64,000 nucleotides of DNA from Rhizoctonia solani (Eukaryota > Basidiomycota > Agaricomycetes > Cantharellales > Ceratobasidiaceae), in the NCBI RefSeq assembly GCF_016906535.1, contig NC_057378.1, positions 1,736,001 to 1,800,000 of the forward strand. The letters are read 5' to 3'. Positions 35,954 through 46,100 of this stretch are shown in pieces. Each line of letters begins with the position of its first letter. Position 1 is the first letter of the stretch. The notes under the pieces are model-generated. The model searched no databases, was not told the DNA's origin, and was given only the letters and a program-made list of their open reading frames with translations. A program made the translations under genes and the position numbers.

Positions 35954-37818
35954 TCAGATCCACTTCCAAACTTCGGTAGCCAGACCATGGAAAGCTGAAG
36001 CGTTTCGTGGTCCAATCGACATCCGTTCGAGAAAATAGAGATGTTGCAAAAACTTCCACCATTCTAATTCGTACCGCTTAAAGCATTCGGTTACTATCTC
36101 CTTGGGGCATAGTTTAGATATGGTGTTGAACAGCGCATCACTAGTGTGAGACAAGCTTCCGCTTCGTTCTGAAATGGACCGTGTGGTTGAGCCTTAGTTC
36201 TTTATACAACGACGAGGGCACTCGCTCGATTCATCAGCACCGGAAGGGAACAATTGATAAATTGAGGGCTCCATGGAGAGCAACAATCTTCCGACCAAAT
36301 CGAGAAGTCCACACTCAACAACGGCTTCAATGATCCCCTTGGCAGCCCGGGGTTTCACCGAGAGCTGTGTTACGGGCCTTAGTATCCGACTGTACGCAAG
36401 TCTCAGCAAAGGTAACAGCATCTGGAGTGCACAGCCTTACGTCATGCCGGTAAAGGTGGTACAGATGTTATTCATGACCGCAACCTTTTCTTCCTCCTCC
36501 TCCTCACCATCATCATCATTAGCATTCATGAAGCTCTTCCAAAGTTCTCTCACGGTGGCTCTAATTAACTCGGACACTTGGTCTTCGCATCCAGGAATTG
36601 AGTGGTGGGAGATAAAGTTGAGTGCATCGCTCAAGTCGGGGGACGAAAATATGGAATCGTGCTTCCATATCTGGTTAGTAAAAGTACGCATGATTTGGAT
36701 TGAATCATCAAGATGGCTATGTTTGGGGCTCTCCTCCCACGCGTGAGTGTCCCGGTACACGATTGCACTGAGTAGCTGAAATGGTCGCCGCTGTTCGGGG
36801 CCAATGGTGAGATAGGAGCGCCAAAATATTTCCACAAAAGGGATGATTAGTATTCGGGATCGAGAACTAGAGTTGTTCTGGAGGTAGCTGGATACGAATT
36901 TGAGATGCAATGAGGTCATTCAGTTGAATCCAGACTTGGCTCGCCACTCGTAGACAACAAACCGCTAGAGTAGGTAAATAACGGGAGAGAGACCTGGCGA
37001 GACTGTATAGGTCATCGCCTTCAAGAACAGCTCTCTGTCATCCCATAAAACGGCCAAGAGACTGCCCACGTCAGTTCCAGAGACGATAGGCGTGCTCGCT
37101 ACAGCGAGACCACCCAATGAGACAATTATAGGTCTCTGTTTCCGGGCCGGCAGCATGGTCAATGGCATATTCCACAGTCATGGCGGCAAACGTCGATAGG
37201 GTCTCAATAAATGAGGAGTCTTTGACAGTCTCTTCCTTCATATACTTAGTGACTATGCCGAGTTTAGAGTTATTCCTGATGAGGCAGCAACTAAGAGCAA
37301 TAGTCATGGTCCTAAAGCACAAATATCCATACTCATAGCTGAACGGCTAAGATTGCTTAGCTGAAGTTCATCAAGGCAGATTTCGAACCTCTCACAAAAG
37401 TCTTTCCTAAGGCTTTGATCATAGCCAACAGGCGCATGCATCCTCCAGCCAGTAGAAGAGACGCAAGAGTGGTATACGAAGATACAGAGCGAGAGAACTC
37501 GAGTATAAATCGAAGATCTGAGATGGTCACGTCATGATTAGGTTTATCTGGTGTAAATTCGCCAATTCGCTTGATTGCATCCAGGGCATGTTGTTCAATC
37601 GCTACTACCGAACTTATCCATCCGTTGGCATCTGCTGCATTGTAGACTGCGATATACTGTTCGAACTGCCGACCTCAGTCAGGCTGCACTCGGCCCATCC
37701 TTCGTTTGTGGTTGTGGATGAGGAAAATAATGAGATCAGGCGAGTTGCCGATCATCACGTGGTTCTCAATGCATCACAAGTGTGGCTATGGGCCCAACAC
37801 ATTGCTAAGGCACTCATC
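35954..37818 (-). pseudogene. decayed gene of unknown function
   Basis: From 37168 down to 35954 one frame is continuous for about 400 codons apart from four stops: TAG at 36965..36967, TGA at 36920..36922, TAA at 36437..36439 and TAA at 36194..36196. Each could be one C-to-T change from a Gln or Arg codon. The protein is helical and Leu-rich with an acidic Asp/Glu run (at about 36480-36510) and a terminal EWWKFLQHLYFLE motif. Upstream exon-like sequence (about 37320-37660, in other frames) encodes IAVYNAADANGWISSVVA and FCERFEICLDELQL, with a frame slip near 37400. I do not recognise the family; similar helical proteins are common as hypotheticals in Agaricomycetes. Confidence 0.5.
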
Positions 37819-37931
37819 AGCGAATAAAAACAGACTGCCACTCTTAGTATATCACCCGTAATTCGGAGGAACGGCCATTTGACTCAGGAATAATAGTTAC
37901 ATTACACTTCTATCCAAAATACACAAGAATT
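37819..37931. other. short intergenic gap
   Basis: No feature seen between the decayed gene and the EMC1 stop codon. Confidence 0.4.
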
Positions 37932-40900
37932 TCACTGATACCACACCGCATGCAACTGCTTCCTCGCTACAAGCGGTCGCACAACCACAATCGCCACACT
38001 CAACCCTACAATCGTCAACAACAACTGTAGCTTGTTGAATCCAGCACCCAAGAGATCGAATGTTCCGGATGGAGTGACTCGGGTGTGGAATAGGTCGAGA
38101 CCATATGCGAGCACGCAGGATGTGGACTCGAGTAGGGTCGGAGCCCCAATGATGTGTTTTGTCCCCAAGACCTTGCGGGTGATGTCAGTAGTTAGAATAC
38201 GTAGAATGAGGACGAGAACTCACTTGATTTTTATGCGTAACGATACGCCGTGTGTCGGGTGGAAGAACAGGCTCGTACTGGAAGAGCATCTCTTCCTGAT
38301 CTTGAGCCGTCGGTTTTTGGAGAGGGCGACGAGGGTCGAGAATGCGTCGGTGGAGATGGTAAATTTGGTTTTTGCACGTGGCCACTGACATTCCCGTCAG
38401 TTAGAAACCTATGTCCGGGGCAACATAAACTTACACATAAGCCCCTTGGTAGAAATTCCAAACTTGGTACTGGTCGTACCAAGGGCCACAATAGGATATG
38501 GAAATAGGAATGATTGTTGTATCGCATGCAGTTTGACGCTCTTCTCCGAAAAACTCGAAGACTCAACGCTATCATCATATGTTAACACTGCCCACAACTG
38601 TCAAGAACACTACCAACCTATTAGTTTTATCGTCCTTTCCTAGACCCTCGTACAACTCCACAGAAACGACCTTGGTCCCCTTGTCCGTAGAGTTCCCGCC
38701 CACCTCATGAGCATAAACCAGCCAGTTCTCCACAAATGCGACTTTGGGGGGTATACATGGTGCAGGGAGAGCGCCCGAATCAAAAACAATCGCTCCGGAA
38801 ACGAGATCGACGACTCGCACGGCACAATCCGCAGCGAGGATAGCGGCGACGTTTGGGTTGAGGTACTTGTACAATGTCGACCGGTCTCCCATGACCTTTC
38901 CGTACGATGCGATTGGAGACACTGAGCGGTGGATGACTTCGAGGCGGGAAGCAGCGGTATTGGGGAAGGTGGCCGGCAACGTGAACGCTTTCTTCCATGT
39001 CTCGATGGCAGGGGTAGATAGGTCAGATTCGAGAGCAAAGCCGCGTAGCTCAGATCCAATAGCACGAGTAAAGTATAACTGAGAAGCTGCATCGACTGTA
39101 GGTTGAGATTTAGGATAAACGTGAACCTATGAGAGTGTGAGCGCGGTCGAGATAATTACGTAGTTAAACCCACCTTTCCGTCCGCCGAGACAATCCCAAT
39201 CGTGTTCGATTGTCCAGGAAGAATGAACGCCTCCGCAACCTCGGTCTCCGAGACCTGGATCCCTGCAGCACCGCCAGAAACCCAACGTCCGGTGAGCGCC
39301 GCGAAATGGAACACCACCGAGGTCTTTGTTTTCTGCCAAGCCGGATATTAGTGCTCATTCAATACACGCGGGAAAAATCGTACCCTTCCGCGCAACTTTT
39401 TCTCTGCGACGAGTACGACTTCCGGATCGGGTCCTTCTAGTGCGCTCTTGGTCACAAACATCTTGAACGGAATCACGTCTGCTGGTCCGGTCGAACTAAC
39501 GCCAATGATCTTGCGCCAAACTACGTTTCCTTGCGCCGTGTCAATTCCGAGAAGCGTACCATAGCCCGTAGCTACGACGAGCACTTTACGGAATCCGAAT
39601 GGGTCGCGGTCGAGAGATGAGGAAGAACCGGGAGTGATAGTGTACGTCCCTGTAGCAAAGCGTTTCGAAAACTGAGCAATATATTGAGGGAGGTTCTACG
39701 GAGAATATAAGTCTACGGGTACACGAAAAAATGAACCGCGTACCTGGGCAGCAACGATATGAAAAATCAGCCTTTCCAAGAACCCTCGATGCTCGGATGA
39801 CGCAATCTCTTCCGCAATCTTACGTTCCGGGAGATCGACGAGCGCGGCCACTTTGATATCAGTCAACGCTTCGTCACGCGTCCATTGAAGATCGTGTAGT
39901 TGCCAGAGTTGAACTGCTCCAGTCGATGTAGTCAAAAGCATGCGGTGTTGAATGCTATAAGAGTGGGGCATGAACGCGTCAATGGCACACTGTGCATACA
40001 CGTGAGTCGCTTTATGCGTTTGAATAATCTGATAGCAGACATACGTGCAAAATCACCCCGTGTTCAGCAGTATTGAAGGGGAAGGTGGCGCCAGTACTGA
40101 TTCCTTTTCCTTCAGATCCATGAGCAGCGTACGTGTGAATATGGGCAAGCTAAAGACGAGCTTAGTGGGAATGAGGAAAATATGTGTGGGGGGACTCACG
40201 CCGGTACTGAGAGACCAAAATACGCGAGCAATGTACGCATTTCCCTCTCGATCAAGTGACCCGCTAAACAACGATGGAGTTTCACTCTTGGAGACAGCCT
40301 AACACAAAGGTAAGATCAACTAAGACAAGAACGCAGACGACAAACCGAATCATCGAAATCCCATTCTTGCTTCAGCCCAGTCGAATACATACCAAATACA
40401 TACGGAAGCTCATCTTTGGTCTCGGCAACAAACAACCCTTCATTGTCAAGTTGCACATCGTGCACCTTGGCAAACCTGGTCTTGGTCGATGCGATTTCAG
40501 GCGATAAGATATTCGAATCTAATACAACCGAGTGTAATGTTCCATCGTGCTTCTCGAACCACACCACAGCAGGCGCTTTTGTATCATGAGTATTGAGCAC
40601 AAACACATCTCGCATTCCACGTGTGATTTGCGAGGGTACTTGGGACTGGGAAACCAGAGCGCCAGTTTGGCGGTCCAGTGTGGTGATCGTCAGGGCATAA
40701 GAATCGGTTTTAATCAGACCAACGGTATGTATAGATGTCGATGAGAGAACGACGCGTGTCAAGAGGGTACTAGTAAACCTGTTAGCAGTCATAAATAGCT
40801 CGACTGGGTATTTCACACCTGATATCATCTGTGTTCCAGCTCCAAACTGTCTTTCCTGACTTTCCCTCCAATCGACTGACTGTGTGCCCATTGGTGAGAA

Positions 40901-41489
40901 CATACGCGTCAATATCGCTCAGTTCGTGCCAGAACGTAATGTCTACCCCGAGATTGGCAGGTTCGAGTAAGCGCCCCAGCGACGGCGAGTGCAGCTGGCG
41001 TTCCCAAAGCAGGCTTCCGGTAAATGCTTCAAATAATCGGACGTGTGACCCCCCAGGTCCGGATATAGAGACCAGGGCTACGAGTTATATTGGCGTCGAG
41101 TCACGGTTGCATTGGAAAGAGACGTACCATCGCGGTGAGTCTTGTACTGTAGTATCCGACCCTCAGCTTGGTCAAACTCCCTTCGCCACACTGAAGGAAA
41201 TGAGCACAACTCAAATGTCGTCATAAAAATAGCACAGACCAACATTCCCTGTGCTCCCAGGGTTTAACACGGCAAGCACGTTGCTCTTCGTCGCAACTGC
41301 CATTCCGGTTTTCTTTGTCGGTGAGCTGGGGTCTGACCGAATAAACATCGGTCATGCTTTAGTAGAGTCAGTCAAAGGGACTCCGACAAGCTCCTTGTGC
41401 CAGTCTATGACTCCCGCCTCTGATTCCTCGAGTGCCGATACATATCGTAGAGCCCAGAGCCATAGGAACGCGCTCGACCGGAGCCGCAT
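37932..41489 (-). CDS. EMC1: ER membrane protein complex subunit 1 (13 exons)
   Basis: EMC1 is the large luminal-plus-membrane subunit of the complex that inserts tail-anchored and multipass proteins in the ER. Exons: 41240..41489, 41128..41190, 40819..41077, 40346..40778, 40200..40298, 40045..40149, 39744..40028, 39384..39695, 39174..39332, 38618..39126, 38435..38568, 38224..38384, 37932..38171. They sum to 1002 residues, a normal EMC1 length, and all junctions agree in phase. Seen: signal peptide (RLRSSAFLWLWALRYVSA), the IDWHKELVGV start of the first propeller, MAVATKSNVLAVLNP, GYGTLLGIDTAQGNVVW, and the C-terminal region LDLFHTRVTPSGTFDLL followed by one helix (LLLTIVGLSVAIVVV). An in-frame TGA at 41352..41354 interrupts codon 46; no phase-compatible intron removes it. 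Confidence 0.85.
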
Positions 41490-41909
41490 CGTCGAGGAAT
41501 GGTGACGAATGACTAGACCCTGACACGTCGTAGGATGCCAGTGAGTTAAGCGCCGTCGAACTAGGTCCGGCCACCCGGGTTGGGACTTGAGCGCATTCAT
41601 AAATTCACGGCGGGATTGAGGGCGTAAACTGGAGAGCTTCCTTGGTACCATCAGCTTGTTTTTAATCTCACTGAACCTTGTTGGCCCCTGCTTGGGCCTT
41701 CGTAGAGTAATAATTATGAATTCCTCAAATGTATGTACTGCTGTGGCCATCATGAGCCCAATTTCTTGAACCTGATCGGTTGCTATCAGGTTCTCAGAAA
41801 TCTCTTTCTGGCTTGCTCGATGTGTACTTCTCGAACGTAATATATAATTAAATGCTCATTCACGAGCCAATACAAATACCACCTTTGGGCCTATAGTTCT
41901 ATCCCCGAG
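41490..41909. other. intergenic, upstream of EMC1
   Basis: No supported gene; minus-strand frames here are upstream extensions of EMC1 exon 1. Confidence 0.4.
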
Positions 41910-41963
41910 CCACCGTGCACCCCCAAGGCGCGGATCTTTGTCAAAATCCGCACCTTCATGGCT
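41910..41963 (+). mobile_element. end fragment of the inverted-repeat element family
   Basis: CACCGTGCACCCCCAAGGCGCGG, followed by TTTGTCAAAATCCGCACCTTCA, matches the left end of the 29336 element (CACCGTGAACCCAAAAGGTGCGG, then TTTGCCAAAAATCCGCACCCTCA). No second terminus is seen nearby. Confidence 0.6.
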
Positions 41964-43103
41964 CATGGTGATGCTCCAAACGGCCCAGTTTCATCCCAGG
42001 CCTGGTCGGGTTTAATATTCTAACGCTCGCCAAAAGGCCGCTAGCTTCTGTGATCTGTAACTGTGGGGTTACTTTCAGAGAATTGATGTCCTGGCATTGT
42101 ACTAGTATTTGCTTTTAACTTTAAACCAAGGTGTTGCCTTGTATATTATAGCCCAGGATTTCCTGGCCTCTTCTTAGACAGGAGCCTTTATGACCCATTA
42201 TTCCTCCGGGTTGAGGCGATCGCCTAGGGCTTGTTCCCTGACCGCAAGCAATTCCGCTACGTGCCTAACCTTATCCCGGCGGCTATGTGTCGCAAACCTG
42301 GGCCCATAGTATGGTAGTGCGTGACGTTCCGCGTTAAAGCCATAACCATTCCGCAGCACTCGTCTAGTGATCTTGTCGCCTATGTGCTATACTGTACCCA
42401 CGGGTCAGTTTAACGCCCGAGCTTGTAACCCGGGTCTTGGCCTGCATTTTCGCTTTGCAGTACTAGCCGATCAGTCTTGTAAAAAGCTTCGCGACTTGAT
42501 AACCGAGAGGTCCTTGCAATATGAGACTAATTATTCGGAGGTTTCTGTTCCGACCAGTATAGTTGCGTTCTCCATAATTGGGGTAGAGTCTCGTTTGAAC
42601 TACTTCTCGCGTAAACTCAATGCATAATTGCACAACCTTCCTTTGTATCTCTGGAATGTGTGGTACACTGCACCTTCCACCGCGTTTCCTGGTAGCAGCC
42701 AATAGAATTTCCGGTTGATAGAAGATTATACAATCAGCGAACAAGTGCACACAGCGCCGGCCAAGTTAGATCTCGCCATTGCCGATACCTATTCCTCATA
42801 GTTCCATAGCTACAAAGAATGTTAGTGAGCAATAGTAACTCAAGATAAATAAATGGAATTTTCTATATCCACAGGGGCAGTCTCACAGCACATACAACTT
42901 CGCATGTGGGATGCTAAACTTAGGGTTATAGAAAGCAATTATGTTTACATGCATACTATTCAACCCAACCATCACACGAAACCCCTTCTTGGCGATGAGT
43001 CAGGACCACTCAATCGTCATGATCATCATCTTCAGGCTCCTCTGCGATTACCTGTAGTGATTCAGGACTCAGGGGTAACATCTGTCCGGGCTTCAGAAAT
43101 TAG
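41964..43103. other. intergenic, 3' side of the kinase gene
   Basis: No supported gene. Confidence 0.4.
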
Positions 43104-46100
43104 TCAAACCTCCCGAAGTAGAGCAAAGACTTGACTCGCCAGTGTATGAACATCCTGAGCTGTCGGACGACCCGCAGGATTGTACGACCAGCAGCTCATA
43201 AGTATCGCCCACAGTACGTTCCCAAGTATGCTCCTCTCAGGTATGATGCTCCCGGGCCGTGAGGGCGTCTTTTTTCTATCTAAAATATGCCGGTAGAGCG
43301 AGATCTCAGACCGGCCAGAGAACGGAACCTCCGTCGTGAATGCTTCCTGATTTGTAAATCAGTAAACACAACTACCGCAGAACCACTCAGACAATCACCA
43401 GAATAGTCTGCAGCTAGAAGTCAGTTTCATTTACACGAAAGGATGGGGTCACCTTACCATTCCAAGCGCATATATGTCTCCTTCCTTTGTATGACCAGTC
43501 TTCCCTCGTAGTATCTCCGGGGCCTATGATAACATGACGTGAGCTTACCGAACGACAGGAAGATGTTCGGCTCCAGCTTACTGTCCATCTAACCGAGTAG
43601 CTCGGACCGGTGTTAGTTTGCGTGAAGTGCAGTGTAGCACTCAGAAAGCTGGCACAGCCAAAGTCGGTCAGTCTTGGAGCTCCGTTGCGGTCGATAAGAA
43701 CGTTCGCCTGTAGTTAGTTATTCAGGGAGTCAAGAAAGCTGAGATTGGTATGCCTCGTACTCCTTTCAGGTCCCCATGTACCTGATGAACCGAGGTCAAA
43801 CATAGAAGCAAAGGTGGGCGACAGCCTGGTTTTGATATGCAGTCACTCTACTCACGATGTCCATGTTGTGTAGGTATAAGACTCCTGCGCAGATAGACTT
43901 GCTCTGGGAGTCCGGCGTGAGGACGCCTGATGGATAGAGACACGTAACACCAACTCGACTCACTAGCTGGCACCTATTGACCGTTGGGTTGCGTGACAGG
44001 TAGTGTGGCATGTTTCCGTTGTCTTCCCACTCAGACACCATCGCCAAACATTCGCGGAATACTGTCAGGCCGATCAACTCAACGACATTGGGATGCTGGC
44101 ATTTCGACCATGTATGAATCTCCCGTGCGGCTCGCTGAACATATTCTCAATGTGAGTTGCACAACGATGGAGTGCCGGGCTACCTGCCTTGTGGTACTTT
44201 CCAGCTAGCTCGTTTGATACGTCATAAGACCGAAACACTTTGATGGCAACGCGTGTTCCAGTACGAAGTCGACCAACGAATATATCACCCAAGCCGCCAG
44301 CAGCGACTGGATGATTGGAGCACAAAGATAAATCAATCGATGGGGTGATATCGACGCAGCCATGGGTTGTAAGAAGGTTGAGAATCTGGGTGGAGGTCTA
44401 AAACAATGGTTGTCATAGAGCAGAAAAAGCGAGGAAAAGAAAGAACCATGACAGATGAGACAGTATCGGAAAGATTCTGTTCAAAATCCAAAGTGGCTCT
44501 CTGTGGTTGTGGCGCATTCTTGTTAAGCGCCGAAAATGAATAAAAAACTAAAGATCGTTGAACAACCAAAAACGATTGGAAGGCTATAAAGTCATATGCG
44601 TACATAGTCATGAGAAAAAGACGGGTAAAACCAAAGTTTAAGGATCGCAAAGCCGGCCTGGGATCGTACATACCAGCTAAATTTGTCAGGTAGAATGAGC
44701 AAAATTTAGGGTTAATGGACAAAGGTAGAGCCTTACTCACAGGCTATATCCATGAAGCAGGATGAGCACGAGTGAGAGCGGTGAGACGAATGTACAGTCC
44801 TACTCACTTCCTATATCCACGAAGCAGGATGAGCAAGAGTGAGAGCGGTGAGACGAATGTACAGTCCTACTCACGTTCTATATCCACGAAGCAGGATGAG
44901 CACGAGTGAGAGCGGTGAGACAAATGTACAGTCCTACTCACTTCCTATATCCACGACGCATGATGAGCACAAGTGAGAGCAACGAGAGAGATGTACAGTC
45001 CTACTCACTGACTATACCCACGACGCAGGATGAGCACGAGTGAGAGCGGTGAGACGAATGTACAGTCCTACTCACAGCCTATATCCACGACGCAGCATGA
45101 GCACGAGTGAGAGCGGTGAGACGAATGTACAGTCCTACTCACTCGCTATACCCACGGCGCAGGATGATCATGAGTGAGAGTGGTGAGACGAATGTACAGT
45201 CCTACTCACTCGCTATATCCACGAAGCAGGATGAGCACGAGTGAGAGCGGCGAGACGAATGTACAGTCCTACTCACTCGCTATATCCACGAAGCAGGATG
45301 AGCACGAGTGAGAGCAGCGAGACGAATGTACAGTCCTACTCACCCACTATATCCACGACGCATGATGAGCACAAGTGAGAGCAGCGAGACGAATGTACAG
45401 TCCTACTCACTTCCTATATCCACGAAGCAGGATGAGCACGAGTGAGAGCGGTGAGACAAATGTACAGTCCTACTCACTTCCTATATCCACGACGCAGGAT
45501 GAGCACGAGTGAGAGCAGCGAGAGAGATGTACAGTCCTACTCACAGCCTATATCCACGAAGCAGGATGAGCACGAGTGAGAGCAGCAAGACGAATGTACA
45601 GTCCTACTCACGTTCTATATCCACGAAGCAGGATGAGCACGAGTGAGAACAGCAAGACGAATGTACAGTCCTACTCACTTCCTATATCCACGACGCAGGA
45701 TGAGCACAAGTGAGAGCGGTGAGACGAATGTACAGTCCTACTCACTTCCTATACCCACAACGCAGGGTGAGCACAAGTGAGAGCAGCGAGACGAATGTAC
45801 AGTCCTACTCACTTCCTATATCCACGAAGCAGGATGAGCACGAGTGAGAGCGGTGAGACGAATGTACAGTCCTACTCACAGCCTATATCCACGAAGCAGG
45901 ATGAGCACCAATGAGAGCGGTGAGACAAATGTACAGTCCTACTCACTTGCTATATCCACAAAGCAGGATGAGCACGAGTGAGAGCGGCGAGACGAGTGTA
46001 CAGTCCTACTCACTTGCTATATCCACAAAGCAGGATGAGCACGAGTGAGAGCGGTGAGACGAATGTACAGTCCTACTCACAGCCTATATCCACGACGCAG

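Noticed and set aside
37534..37827. Plus-strand open frame of 97 codons
   Set aside because: The minus strand here has better coding character and joins the decayed gene; the plus frame has no recognisable feature.
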